Assembly: GCA_001829185.1 (NCBI GenBank)
Contig: MIAR01000053.1
Span: 1-64,000 of the forward strand
DNA length: 64,000 bases
Source of the DNA: Spirochaetes bacterium GWB1_60_80
GTDB taxonomy: Bacteria > Spirochaetota > Spirochaetia > Treponematales > UBA12059
Reading direction: 5' to 3'
Positions 35,463 to 44,994 of the stretch are shown here, in pieces (within the stretch, counting starts at the first letter, position 1; each line of letters opens with the position of its first letter). A model generated the notes under the pieces. It searched no databases. It was not told where the DNA came from and saw nothing but the letters and a program-made list of their open reading frames with translations. Both the position numbers and the translations under genes were made by a program.

Positions 35463-37034
35463 ATGCCAAAACGCTTTCATATCAGCGGCCTGAGCTGCGC
35501 CCATTGTGAGGGCCGGGTCGAGAACATAGCCAAGACCTTTAGCGGTATCAGCGGCGCCCGCGCCAACCACCGTCAAGGCAGCCTCGAACTGGACTCCCGG
35601 ATGCCGGAATCTGACTTCGGTGCTTTTCTTCCTAAGCTAGCCACCGCCTTGCATAAGGCCAATTATACGCTGGGAAAAGAAATACTGGTTAAAAACAGCC
35701 TCACCCGCCCTAGCCTGCTCACGGTGGCCATCGGTTTGGCGCTAGTGCTGCTGATGCTCGGCCTGGACTGGCTGGGTCTTTTCTCGCTGGCGCCGGCCAT
35801 CGACGCCAGCCTGAGCCTGGGTGCCTTGCTCCTGGCTGGCATCCTGACCTCTTTCCACTGTGTTGCCATGTGCGGCGGCATCGCCCTGTCTCAGGGCATG
35901 CCGCGTGCTTCTGGATCGGCCACCGGCCTGAGTGTTGACGTTACCGCCAACCTTGCCGCCGCCGACAGTGCGACAGATGCGGGCAGCCCGACCAGCCCCA
36001 GCGCCCCGGGTAGCCGCGACCGCTTCGTGGCCGCCCTCCACCCCAGCCTGGCCTATAATGCCGGCCGGGTGTTGGCTTACACCATTATTGGCGGACTGGT
36101 CGGTGCTTTGGGCGCGGCCATCGGCTTCACGCCGGCCACCCGGGCCGTGCTCATGGCCATCGCCGGCCTGTTCATGTTGCTGATGGCCTTGTCGCTATTG
36201 GGTCTGATTCGGCTGCCGCGCTTCCTGCCGGGCCTAGCCGCCAAGCTGGGCGCCAAGACGGCCCGCCTCGGCCCCTTCGTAGTCGGGCTGGCCAATGGCT
36301 TGATGCCCTGCGGCCCGCTCCAGGCCATGCAACTGTACGCCCTGGGTACCGGCTCGGCCCTGGGCGGCGCCCTGGCCATGTTTATGTTCTCGCTGGGCAC
36401 GGTGCCCCTGCTCGGCCTGTTCGGCGCTGGCGGCGCCCTGATACCGGCCAAATTCCGCCTGGTCGCCATCCGGGCCGGCGCCATCCTGGTAGCTTTCCTG
36501 GGCATGAGCACCCTGGCCCGCGCCTGGTCGTCGGCCGGCATGCCCGGTCCTCAGGCCCCGATCGCCGTCAGCGCCTGGTCGCCCCAGGTGGCCGGCGGTG
36601 CAACCGAGCCGTCAGACGCCCCCCTGGTCCTGTCGGCCGCCCAGCTGACCACCAGTAGCACGACCAGCCGCACCACCAGTAGCACGACGGCCCCAACCCG
36701 CACCGCGCCGGCCATTCGCGGCACAGCCGCCGTCATCGCCGACGGCATACAGACCGTGGCCATCGACCTTAGCCCGCGCCGTTTCGGCGAGATTACGGTT
36801 CAGGCCGGCCTGCCCGTCCGCTTCAACATCCGGGCTACGGCCCGCGCCATCAACGGCTGCAACAACGCCGTCATCATCCCGGCTTTCGGCATCCAGCAAG
36901 AGCTTGTGCCGGGCGACAACATCATCGAGTTCACGCCGACCGCCCCCGGGCTGATCCCCTATTCCTGCTGGATGGGCATGATCAATTCGCGCATCTTGGT
37001 GGTCGAGCGCTTGCCGCAAGGAGTCACGCCATGA
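35463..37034 (+). CDS. HMA / SafE-like membrane / cupredoxin fusion protein for copper
   Basis: A 523-residue inner-membrane protein. Residues 1-70 are a heavy-metal-associated domain with SCAHC. From about 85 to 360 lies a six- to seven-helix domain of the TauE/SafE-DsbD_2 type, with the signature [16 protein letters not shown] near 135 and [17 protein letters not shown] near 280. A Ser/Thr-rich spacer (about 395-415) leads to a cupredoxin-like C-terminal domain ending with [13 protein letters not shown], which holds a Cys and nearby Met residues. Copper handling or delivery to outside cuproproteins is inferred from the domains and operon. It overlaps copA by 4 bp (ATGA). Confidence 0.87.
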   Translation: MPKRFHISGLSCAHCEGRVENIAKTFSGISGARANHRQGSLELDSRMPESDFGAFLPKLATALHKANYTLGKEILVKNSLTRPSLLTVAIGLALVLLMLGLDWLGLFSLAPAIDASLSLGALLLAGILTSFHCVAMCGGIALSQGMPRASGSATGLSVDVTANLAAADSATDAGSPTSPSAPGSRDRFVAALHPSLAYNAGRVLAYTIIGGLVGALGAAIGFTPATRAVLMAIAGLFMLLMALSLLGLIRLPRFLPGLAAKLGAKTARLGPFVVGLANGLMPCGPLQAMQLYALGTGSALGGALAMFMFSLGTVPLLGLFGAGGALIPAKFRLVAIRAGAILVAFLGMSTLARAWSSAGMPGPQAPIAVSAWSPQVAGGATEPSDAPLVLSAAQLTTSSTTSRTTSSTTAPTRTAPAIRGTAAVIADGIQTVAIDLSPRRFGEITVQAGLPVRFNIRATARAINGCNNAVIIPAFGIQQELVPGDNIIEFTPTAPGLIPYSCWMGMINSRILVVERLPQGVTP

Positions 37035-39286
37035 ATATCCAGACCCAAACCATACCCATCAAGGGCATGAGCTGCACGGCCTGCGCCGCCGCCGTGGAGC
37101 GGGCCACCGCCAAGCTGCCGGGCGTCGCCTCGGCCAGCGTCAACTTCGCGGCCGAAAAACTGCTGATCAGCTGGGACGCCGACACCACCCGCGTTTCGCA
37201 GATCAAGCGCGCCGTGGTCGACGCCGGCTACGAACCGTTGGCCGTGGTGACCAGCCGCGCCCAGGTCGACGAGCACGCCCGCGACAAGGAACGCTTCATC
37301 CGCCGCCTGGGACTAGACTTTATCGTGGCCGTGGCGGCGGCCATACCGCTATTGTACATCGCCATGGGGCACATGGCCGGCCTTTGGCTGCCGCCCATCC
37401 TGCACCCCATGGACTACCCGCTGAACTTCGCCCTGGCCCAGCTGATCCTGGTCTTGCCCGCCCTGTGGGCCGGCCGCCGCTTCTACCTGGTCGGGTTCCG
37501 CCTGCTGTTGAAACGCGCGCCCAACATGGACAGCCTGATCGCCATCGGCACTAGCTCGGCCCTCATCTATAGCATCTGGTCCACCTGGCGCATCGCCGGC
37601 GGCGACCTGATGGCCTACAAACACCTCTACTTCGAGACGGCCGGCGTCATCATCGCCCTGATACTCTTGGGCAAGCTGCTCGAGGCTCGGTCCAAAGGCA
37701 AGGCCTCGGCGGCCATCAAGAAGCTGATGGGCATGGCGCCATCCACCGCCCTGGTGGTTCAGGCCGACGGCGACCTCGAATTGCCGGTCGAGGAAGTGGC
37801 CGTCGGCGACGTGCTGCGCGTCAAGCCCGGCGAACGGGTGCCGGTAGACGGCGTCCTGGTAGACGGCAACACGGCCGTCGACGAGTCGATGCTGACCGGC
37901 GAAAGCCTGCCAGTGGCCAAGCAGGCCGGCGACAAGCTGTCCGGCGCCACCGTCAACGGCGGCGGCATGTTTACCATGCGGGCCACGGCCGTCGGAGAGA
38001 ACACCGCGCTGGCCCGCATCATCAAGCTAGTGGAGGAAGCCCAGGGCTCCAAGGCGCCCATCGCCGCCCTGGCCGACAAGGTGTCCGGTATCTTCGTCCC
38101 GGTGGTCACGCTCATCGCCCTAGCCGCGGCGCTGGCCTGGTACTTCCTGGGCGGGCAGAGCTTCGAGTTTGCCTTGCAGGTCTTCGTGGCCGTCATGACC
38201 ATCGCCTGCCCCTGCGCCCTGGGCCTGGCCACGCCGGTGGCCATCATGGTTGGCACCGGCAAAGGCGCCGAGCTCGGCATCCTGATCAAGAGCGGCCAGG
38301 CGCTGGAGACCGCCCACCTGGTCGGTGCCGTCATCTTCGACAAGACCGGCACCATCACCGTCGGCCAGCCCTCGGTAACCGCCGTATTACCAGCCAACGG
38401 CGGCAATGCCGACCAAACAAACCGCTTGCTGCAACTGGCAGCCGGCGCCGAGTCCGGCTCCGAGCACCCGCTGGCCGGCGCCATCATCGCCGAGGCCAAG
38501 CGCCGCAACCTGCCCATCGTGGCGCCGACCGAGCTGACCGCCCTGTCCGGGCGCGGCATCGTCGCCGCCGTAACTGGCCAGACCGTCCTGGTCGGCAACG
38601 CCCGGCTGCTCGAGGAACGCGGCCTGGATGCGTCTAGCGCCCGCGTCTTAGCTATCGACTTGGAGCAAGCCGGCCAGAGCTGCCTCTATGTAGCGGCCGA
38701 TGACGTCGTGCTCGGCATCATTGCGGTGGCCGACACCGTCAAGCCAACCAGCCACGCCGCCGTCGCCGGCCTCCAGGCGCTGGGCATCCGCACCGCCATG
38801 ATTACCGGCGACGCCCGAGCCGTAGCCGAGGCCATCGCCAAGCAAGCCGGCATCGACCGCGTCCTGTCTGAGGTGCTGCCAGCCGACAAGTCGGCCGAGG
38901 TGGCCAAGCTACAGGCCGAGGGTCTGGTGGTGGCCATGGTCGGCGACGGCATCAACGACGCCCCGGCCCTGGCCAAGGCCGACGTCGGCATCGCCATCGG
39001 CTCCGGCACCGACGTGGCCGCCGAATCGGCCAGCATCGTCCTGGCCCGCAGCGACCCGATGGACGTCCTGCGCGCCCTGGCCCTGTCGCGGGCCACGATG
39101 CGCACCATCCGCCAGAACCTGTTCTGGGCCTTCGCCTACAACGTGCTGGGCATCCCGATCGCCGCCGGCGTGCTGCACCTCTTCGGCGGCCCGCTCCTGA
39201 ACCCGATCTTCGCGGCGGCGGCCATGTCGCTGTCGAGCGTATCGGTCGTTACCAACGCCCTGCGTCTACGGAGGTTCAAGGCATGA
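37031..39286 (+). CDS. copA: Copper-exporting P1B-type ATPase CopA
   Basis: A 751-residue ATP-driven Cu(I) exporter. One HMA domain with [12 protein letters not shown] lies at residues 12-25. The metal-transporting CPC motif ([12 protein letters not shown]) is near 393, DKTGTIT near 436 and [20 protein letters not shown] near 637. Eight membrane segments are expected. The start codon overlaps the upstream fusion gene and its stop overlaps csoR, so the three are translationally coupled. The Cys-rich CPC class fixes Cu+ or Ag+ as substrate. Confidence 0.96.
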   Translation: MNIQTQTIPIKGMSCTACAAAVERATAKLPGVASASVNFAAEKLLISWDADTTRVSQIKRAVVDAGYEPLAVVTSRAQVDEHARDKERFIRRLGLDFIVAVAAAIPLLYIAMGHMAGLWLPPILHPMDYPLNFALAQLILVLPALWAGRRFYLVGFRLLLKRAPNMDSLIAIGTSSALIYSIWSTWRIAGGDLMAYKHLYFETAGVIIALILLGKLLEARSKGKASAAIKKLMGMAPSTALVVQADGDLELPVEEVAVGDVLRVKPGERVPVDGVLVDGNTAVDESMLTGESLPVAKQAGDKLSGATVNGGGMFTMRATAVGENTALARIIKLVEEAQGSKAPIAALADKVSGIFVPVVTLIALAAALAWYFLGGQSFEFALQVFVAVMTIACPCALGLATPVAIMVGTGKGAELGILIKSGQALETAHLVGAVIFDKTGTITVGQPSVTAVLPANGGNADQTNRLLQLAAGAESGSEHPLAGAIIAEAKRRNLPIVAPTELTALSGRGIVAAVTGQTVLVGNARLLEERGLDASSARVLAIDLEQAGQSCLYVAADDVVLGIIAVADTVKPTSHAAVAGLQALGIRTAMITGDARAVAEAIAKQAGIDRVLSEVLPADKSAEVAKLQAEGLVVAMVGDGINDAPALAKADVGIAIGSGTDVAAESASIVLARSDPMDVLRALALSRATMRTIRQNLFWAFAYNVLGIPIAAGVLHLFGGPLLNPIFAAAAMSLSSVSVVTNALRLRRFKA

Positions 39287-39684
39287 ACGATTCGATAAAT
39301 AACGGCGACAATGCGGCCAGCTGCCATGCGGCTTCCGTCAGCGATGGCACAGCCGAGGCCAGTTCCGCCGGTACTCTTGACGCCACCAAAAGCGGCTGCG
39401 GCTGCGGCTGCAAGACTACCCACCGCGACCCGGACCTGAAAAAATCACTCGACGCCCGCCTGGCCCGCATCGAGGGCCAGGTGCGCGGGCTGCGGCGGAT
39501 GATTGGCGAGGACGCTTACTGCGACGACGTGCTCGGCCAGGTTTCGGCCGCCCAGGCGGCGCTGGGCAAATCCGCCCTGGTCATCCTCGAACACCACATG
39601 AAGCATTGCCTAATCGACCGGGTGCGCGCCGGCGAGACCGATATCGTCGACGAATTGGTCGATACACTGGGGCGGATGCTCTAG
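39283..39684 (+). CDS. csoR: CsoR-family copper-sensing repressor with Cys-rich N-terminal tail
   Basis: A 133-residue DUF156/CsoR repressor. The four-helix core starts near residue 55 ([21 protein letters not shown]). It keeps the Cu(I) ligand set Cys (about 79), His (about 105) and Cys (about 109). The first 45 residues are an extension ending in GCGCGCK, a CxCxC cluster not needed in standard CsoR. Copper binding should release it from the palindromes at 35396 and 35441, making the operon autoregulated. It overlaps copA by 4 bp. Confidence 0.93.
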   Translation: MNDSINNGDNAASCHAASVSDGTAEASSAGTLDATKSGCGCGCKTTHRDPDLKKSLDARLARIEGQVRGLRRMIGEDAYCDDVLGQVSAAQAALGKSALVILEHHMKHCLIDRVRAGETDIVDELVDTLGRML

Positions 39685-39722
39685 CAAACTATTAAGATTA
39701 CTTTAGTATCACAGGAGTTACC

Positions 39723-40403
39723 ATGAACAAACGACCGAACACCAGGCTAACCAGCTTCCCGCTACTAGTCGCCTTTTCCATGATCGCCGTGGCCGTGGCC
39801 GCCGCCGGCTGCTCGGCCACCGATGTGGTGGCCACCAGGGCGGCGCGCAGCTTCGGCGCCATCAGCCAGGCCTTGCCGGCCGTACCAACCGCCGCCGGCC
39901 TCAGCCTGGTGGCTCCGTCTGGCGACGCCATCCGCCTGGCGCCAGATCTATCCGGCCCGGTCGACGCCATCGCCGAGCTGGACGCCCGGCCCTTTTTGCT
40001 GGCGGGGCTTGACCCAGCTAGGCTGCCGGCCGCCTGGAGCCTGGTCGGCGACCGCCTGACCGCTAATCTGAATCTCGGCGACGGCCCGGCCAACCCAGCC
40101 ACTGAACCGGCCGGCTTCGTCACCGCCATCGCCCGGTTGGCCAGGCAGCGTCTAGGTTACCACCAGGCGCTTGACCACTTCGGCGTCATGCTCGACGATA
40201 ACCTGATGCTGGAATGGGCGGCCGACGCCAGCACCAACGACAAGGACTGGGTATTGGTGCTGTCGCCCGATTTCGTGCGCGCCGCCGGCGGCGACCCGGC
40301 CCTGGTTGCCGGCTGGACCTTAGCCATGGTGCCGGTCAAGGCCGATGACGGCAGCATGGTAGACCGCGAGAAACTGTTACGCTTTTTTAACCTGGTCGAC
40401 TAA
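39723..40403 (+). CDS. Putative lipoprotein of unknown function
   Basis: A 226-residue exported protein with signal peptide ending VAVAAAGCSATD, a clear lipobox with Cys 30. The mature part has no Met/His/Cys-rich metal site and no domain I recognise. It shows short beta-rich stretches (GLSLVAPSGDAIRLAPDL, then DNLMLEWAADAS). It lies 39 bp after csoR with its own CAGGAG site and may be the last gene of the copper operon. A role in copper tolerance is only positional inference. Confidence 0.75.
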   Translation: MNKRPNTRLTSFPLLVAFSMIAVAVAAAGCSATDVVATRAARSFGAISQALPAVPTAAGLSLVAPSGDAIRLAPDLSGPVDAIAELDARPFLLAGLDPARLPAAWSLVGDRLTANLNLGDGPANPATEPAGFVTAIARLARQRLGYHQALDHFGVMLDDNLMLEWAADASTNDKDWVLVLSPDFVRAAGGDPALVAGWTLAMVPVKADDGSMVDREKLLRFFNLVD

Positions 40404-40430
40404 CAGCTTGGTAGAACCCGCCGAGGTACT

Positions 40431-41867
40431 TCAGCGCCCCGGCGGCGGCGTGGCTAGCAGCACCAGGGCGTACCAAGTGGCGGACGGATCATCGTAGAAG
40501 CAGGCGTAGCCGGCGGCCCGGTAGCGGGCATCGACGGTGCGCGGCGCGATCAGGACCGCCGCCGCCCGGTACGGCGTCAGTTCCTGCGACGTAAAATGAT
40601 AGTAGTACCAGCCGTACCAGTTCGGCGCGTAGCCGCGGGCGCGTAGGGAGTCCAGCATGGCGTACTCCGCCCCGGCCGCCACCGCCTGGACCGCCGCCAA
40701 AGCCGCCTCGTCGAGCAGGCTGGAACTTTCCAGGCTGGCCTGGCCGGCAGCGGCCCGGGCCGCAGTCGAGGCGGCCGCCAGCACCGCCCGCCCGGCGGCC
40801 AAGGCCGCCGGATTGTTGAAAACGGCGGCCCGTTCGGCCACGGCCAACCGGGTCAGGGTCAGGGTCTTGCCCAGAGAAAACTCACCACGCGGCGCGCCGC
40901 CTTCGTAGCGGTACCAGTAGCCGACAGTCTGCAGCACCGGCAGCTCATGGCCGAAGGGATTCTGGAAGCTGTCACCGCGATTGAAGTACAGATGGGTGGC
41001 CGGCTCAAAGCCGATGCAGGGATTGTCCGCTCCGTTGAACATCGACGGGTCGGCCGGGATCCAGCCGTAGCCTTCCAGCAGAAACTCGGTCCACATGTGG
41101 TTGGCGAAGCCGCCGTCGGCCTCCACCATGCCGCCGACCTTGAAGCGCGCCGGTATGCCGGCCGCCCGCAACAGCGACAGGTAGACCGAACTCAGGCAAC
41201 CGCAGTCGCCGTAGCCGCGCGCTAGGATGCCGTCGATGCCGTCGATGCCGCCACCCTGCACGTCGCGCCACTCCAAATTGGCCTGCAGCCAGGCGTAAGC
41301 CCGGCGGGCATAGTCGAGGGCATCGGCGGCCTGGGCGCGCAAGCTGCCGGAAATCTGGCGGATGCGGGCGTTATCCGGCTCGATCCAGCCGGCCAGGGCG
41401 CCAGTATAGCGGCGGTAATCAACACTGGTCCGGTCGTAGGGCCGGATGGTGGTCACTAGCGACCAATCGACCACCGTCTCGCTGGTCTGGATCTCGAACT
41501 CCAGGCTGAAGGGGCCGATTGGCCGGCTACTCTCCAGGTACAAGACACGCTGCCCATCGAGGCTGCCGACCTGCAGCTGGCCGGCCGAATGCGTCACCGG
41601 GCCAACCGTCTGGCGCTCGTCGCTGACCGGGACGGGTATGAGCACCTGTTGGCGGTAAGAACTGGTGGCCGACAGGTCGAGAGTATTGCGGGCTGGCGCC
41701 ACCGCGATGCTGACCCGGTAGCGGGCCGGGAAGCGGTGCACCAGCCAAGCGGCCGGAGCCGCGACCGACGAGCTGCCCGCCGCCGGTACCTGAGCGGCCA
41801 GCGCCAGACCGACCAACCAGAAAACCGCTACCATCGTCGCCCGGCAGCGCCGGATCGAGTTTGCCAT
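40431..41867 (-). CDS. Exported transglutaminase-like protein
   Basis: A 478-residue secreted protein. The signal peptide spans about residues 1-35 (ending VPAAG). A beta-rich N-terminal domain is followed by a transglutaminase core with the triad Cys in GYGDCGCLSSV (near 226), His in ANHMWTEF (near 268) and Asp in PADPSMF (near 283). Such papain-fold proteins may be proteases or cross-linking or amidating enzymes. The C-terminal 160 residues are Ala-rich and unassigned. ATG 41867 follows a GGGGG site and is preferred over a TTG at 41885. It is divergent from the dus gene. Confidence 0.85.
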   Translation of the reverse strand: MANSIRRCRATMVAVFWLVGLALAAQVPAAGSSSVAAPAAWLVHRFPARYRVSIAVAPARNTLDLSATSSYRQQVLIPVPVSDERQTVGPVTHSAGQLQVGSLDGQRVLYLESSRPIGPFSLEFEIQTSETVVDWSLVTTIRPYDRTSVDYRRYTGALAGWIEPDNARIRQISGSLRAQAADALDYARRAYAWLQANLEWRDVQGGGIDGIDGILARGYGDCGCLSSVYLSLLRAAGIPARFKVGGMVEADGGFANHMWTEFLLEGYGWIPADPSMFNGADNPCIGFEPATHLYFNRGDSFQNPFGHELPVLQTVGYWYRYEGGAPRGEFSLGKTLTLTRLAVAERAAVFNNPAALAAGRAVLAAASTAARAAAGQASLESSSLLDEAALAAVQAVAAGAEYAMLDSLRARGYAPNWYGWYYYHFTSQELTPYRAAAVLIAPRTVDARYRAAGYACFYDDPSATWYALVLLATPPPGR

Positions 41868-41969
41868 AGTGCCCCCTGCCTTCAAGTCTAGGTCAGGCCG
41901 GGAGGCAAAGCAACTGGCTGGTCGCCGCGCCCTTCACAGGCCAGTACTTCCTTGTGTATAGTGGCGACC

Positions 41970-43031
41970 ATGTCCGACCCCTATCCGTCCGCGCCGCCAC
42001 CGGCGCCAGTCAGCCAAACCGCCGCCGCCACTCGCCGTGGCGCCCTGCCACCCGGCGCCCTGCTGTTGGCGCCGATGGTCGAACTGAGCCACCGGCCGTT
42101 GCGCTGCCTGATCGAGCGCTGGGGCGGCTGTGACCTGTATACCACCGAAATGGCCAGCGCCGGCGCCTGGCTGGCCAACGCCGCCTACGAAAAATGGTTC
42201 CTGGACACCCTGCCGGCCCCGGACCGGACGGTGATCCAGTTTTACGCCACCAACACCCAGGATATCGCCAGCGCCGCCGCCCGCCTGCGCGACGAGCTGG
42301 CCGGGCAAGACCTGCCGCTGGCCGGCGTCGACATCAACTTCGGCTGCTCGGCGCCGCATATCGAGAAATCCGGCGGCGGCGTAGCCTGGATGAGGCAGAC
42401 CGAGGCCGCCGGCCGCCTGGTCGCCATTACCCGCGCCGCCCTACCGGCTACGCCCCTGTCCGCCAAGCTGCGCATCGGCTACGAGGAAGACTACGGCAAG
42501 TTGTTGGATTACTGCCGCGTCCTGGTCGACGCCGGCCTCGACCGCCTCACCCTGCATCCCCGGCTCAAGAGCGAAAAATTCCGGCGCAAAAGCCGCTGGC
42601 AGCACGTCGCCGGCCTGACGCGCGACCTGTCCATCCCGGTAGTCGGCAACGGCGACATCCACAGCCCGAAGGACTACCGCAAAGCCATGGATAGCTGCCA
42701 GCCGGCCGGCATCATGCTGGGACGCGAGGCCATCCGCCGACCCTGGGTGTTCGCCCTAATCCGCGGCCAGGCGCTGGACCCGGCCTTTAGCCTGCGCGTC
42801 AACCTGGAGGAAACCGCCCTGGCCATGCTTGACCTCCTGCGTCAGTGGCTGCCGCCGGTCTTCCACGTCAGCCGGGCCCGCCGCTTCTTCCAGTACTTTA
42901 GCGAGAATTTGGCCTTCGGCCACCACCTGCGCTTCCGCATCCAGAACGCCGATAGCCTGGATACCATGGCCCAGCTGGTCAAAACCTACTTTACCGAAGT
43001 GCCGCAGGAACGCATCCGCCTCGAATTTTGA
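41970..43031 (+). CDS. tRNA-dihydrouridine synthase (Dus family)
   Basis: A 353-residue FMN enzyme reducing uridines in tRNA D-loops. The TIM barrel shows LLAPMVELSHRPLRCL near residue 30, the catalytic Cys in NFGCSAPHI near 124, LTLHPRLKSEKF near 195 and LGREAIRRPWVF near 250. The Cys context (SAP rather than PxxK) is divergent, so the DusA/B/C class is not assigned. TTG and GTG starts exist upstream, but ATG 41970 is preferred. The stop codon lies within a 20-bp tandem repeat. Confidence 0.88.
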   Translation: MSDPYPSAPPPAPVSQTAAATRRGALPPGALLLAPMVELSHRPLRCLIERWGGCDLYTTEMASAGAWLANAAYEKWFLDTLPAPDRTVIQFYATNTQDIASAAARLRDELAGQDLPLAGVDINFGCSAPHIEKSGGGVAWMRQTEAAGRLVAITRAALPATPLSAKLRIGYEEDYGKLLDYCRVLVDAGLDRLTLHPRLKSEKFRRKSRWQHVAGLTRDLSIPVVGNGDIHSPKDYRKAMDSCQPAGIMLGREAIRRPWVFALIRGQALDPAFSLRVNLEETALAMLDLLRQWLPPVFHVSRARRFFQYFSENLAFGHHLRFRIQNADSLDTMAQLVKTYFTEVPQERIRLEF

Positions 43032-43065
43032 GGCGCGGCCTCGAATTTTGAGGCGCGGCCTCGAA
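43021..43065 (+). repeat. 20-bp tandem repeat across the dus stop codon
   Basis: Two perfect 20-bp units (43021-43040 and 43041-43060) and five bases of a third. The first unit contains the last codons and TGA of dus (Leu-Glu-Phe-stop), so the duplication left the protein unchanged. Confidence 0.9.
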
Positions 43066-43127
43066 CCTTAAGCCGCCTTCGTCCAGCCCCTTTCCCAAAG
43101 GCCGGCCATCTGGTATCTTGCAAGTAC

Positions 43128-44975
43128 ATGGCCATACATAATCAGAGACTGATGTTCATCCAGTTGCCGGAACAGGATCCGACCAATCTCGCCCCCGCCG
43201 CCAACACGCCGCTATTCGCCGGCAGCCTGGTCGCCCAGGCCATCGCCGCCGGCGCTTTGACCGCGGCCGAATGCCTCTGGCTGGAGGCCGATACCGTCGA
43301 CTACGGCGGCGACGCGGCCATCGGCGAGACTCTGTCGCGGGCCGAGGCCAGCGCCATCGTCTTCAGCCTGTACGATTACAACTACACGCGCAGCCTGCAC
43401 ATCGCCCGCAAGCTGCGCGCCCGGCTGCCGGCCACCAGCATGGTCGCCCTTGGCCCGGAAGTGCTGCCGGGCAGTAGCGCCAGCCGCAGCCGCGTCTTCG
43501 ACAGCCTGGTGGAAATGCCGGCCGACATCAACTGGCCGGACTGGGCCTACCCGCCGGCCGACGGCTTCCTCCAGCTACTGGCCGACCTGCGCCGGCGCAG
43601 CCTGCAACCCCGCTATGCCACCCGGGCAGACAGCCCCGCCAACTCTTTTGCCGCCGCCGCCAAGGACCCCTACCTGGCCGGCATCATACCCGTCCGGCCC
43701 GACAAGCCAGTCTTCGTCGGCCTCTTGCCTTGGGACATCATGCCGCCAGCCGGTACGAGCGCCGACTTACTGGTTACCGCCCCGCTACTAATCCAGAAGG
43801 CCTGCCAGGAACGCGGCCGCGAACTGGTTCTGGCCGACCCCGGCGTGGCCGGCGGCGACCAGGCGGCCGGCTTTGCCAAGTCGCTGGCCGCCGCCAATTT
43901 CGACGGCCTGCCGCTACACCTGCACTGGCGGGCTGACCGCCTGCCGGAGGACATTTCCCGCCTGCTGATCGACGCCAGCCTGCTCACCGTGCGCAGCCCG
44001 CTCTTGTCAATCAACCAAGAATGCCAGGCCGCCCTCGGCCTGAACATCGACAAGGCGGCCATCGAGGCCAACGCCCAGTTCATCTGGGCGCAATCGGCGG
44101 CGCTCAAGCTGGACATCCGGCTGGGGCTACCCCACGACGGCTACGATGATGTTATAGAATGTTTTGATTATCTAGGCATGACAGGCCTGGGCCAGGAGGC
44201 CGAGCTACAGCCGCTCTACCTCAAGCCGGGGACGCTGTGCGGGCGGGAGGCCGGCCGCCTCGGCGTCGTCGACAGCCTGGCCGAACCGCCCTATACGGTG
44301 CTGGAGACCGAGGACATGCAGGAGGATGATTTCCTCGACGCCTTGGGCGATTTCGAGGAAAGCTTCGATGTAGCCGTGAACCCGCCGGTGCGCCCCTGCT
44401 TCGAATCGCACAAGCGCGGCTTCGTCAGCTGCGTCGACACCCGCCGGCCCGGCGCCCTGGATCAGCTGCTGCTGGCGCCGCAGCTGGTGGCCAACGCCGT
44501 CACCCTGCTGATCGACGCCGACAACCCGGCCACCGTCAACCGGCTGGCGGCCATCGCCAAGGACGTCCGTCGCGAGAACCCTTACAGCCTGTGGCAGCTG
44601 GTGCTCTATTCCGACGCCGCCATCCCCTCCGACGGCCTCCAAACCCGGCTGCTGGAAGCGTGGACGATGCCCGAGCATTTCTTCGAGCTGCAGCACCTCT
44701 ATTCGCTCGACCCGCAAAGTAGCTGGCAGACGCGGCTGTTCTTCGCCACCAACTCGGAGTCCCTGGCCCTGCGCGCCTTGCATGAGGTACGCGAATTGGA
44801 AACGGTCTTCGTGATGGGTGCCAGGCTGCCAGGCGCCAAGCTGCTAGAAGCCACCCCCTTCCTGGCCTTCGACAAGGCCGCCCTAGGCTTCGAGCTGCTC
44901 TACGACCTGATGAACGCCTACCGCAACTTCCCCGACCTGTTGCTGGAAACCCCATCCGGCCTGTTCCGGGCTTAA
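43128..44975 (+). CDS. B12-binding/radical-SAM-like protein lacking the FeS cysteines
   Basis: A 615-residue protein that follows the plan of cobalamin-binding radical SAM enzymes. An N-terminal Rossmann-like part (SAIVFSLYDYNYTRSLHIARKL, with VALGPEVLPG near 110) is followed by PDKPVFVGLL near 190, where the CxxxCxxC motif normally stands. Here it reads LLPWDIMPPAGTSADLL with no Cys. The barrel-like remainder is still recognisable (LADPGVAGG, HWRADRLPEDISRLLIDASL, DIRLGLPHDGYDDVIECFD, LYLKPGT). A C-terminal extension of 200 residues has no known domain. The frame is intact and codon use normal, so it is a functional pseudoenzyme candidate rather than a pseudogene. Neighbours: dus and a convergent dehydrogenase. 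Confidence 0.65.
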   Translation: MAIHNQRLMFIQLPEQDPTNLAPAANTPLFAGSLVAQAIAAGALTAAECLWLEADTVDYGGDAAIGETLSRAEASAIVFSLYDYNYTRSLHIARKLRARLPATSMVALGPEVLPGSSASRSRVFDSLVEMPADINWPDWAYPPADGFLQLLADLRRRSLQPRYATRADSPANSFAAAAKDPYLAGIIPVRPDKPVFVGLLPWDIMPPAGTSADLLVTAPLLIQKACQERGRELVLADPGVAGGDQAAGFAKSLAAANFDGLPLHLHWRADRLPEDISRLLIDASLLTVRSPLLSINQECQAALGLNIDKAAIEANAQFIWAQSAALKLDIRLGLPHDGYDDVIECFDYLGMTGLGQEAELQPLYLKPGTLCGREAGRLGVVDSLAEPPYTVLETEDMQEDDFLDALGDFEESFDVAVNPPVRPCFESHKRGFVSCVDTRRPGALDQLLLAPQLVANAVTLLIDADNPATVNRLAAIAKDVRRENPYSLWQLVLYSDAAIPSDGLQTRLLEAWTMPEHFFELQHLYSLDPQSSWQTRLFFATNSESLALRALHEVRELETVFVMGARLPGAKLLEATPFLAFDKAALGFELLYDLMNAYRNFPDLLLETPSGLFRA

Positions 44976-44994
44976 GCGGCCGGGAACATGAGCA

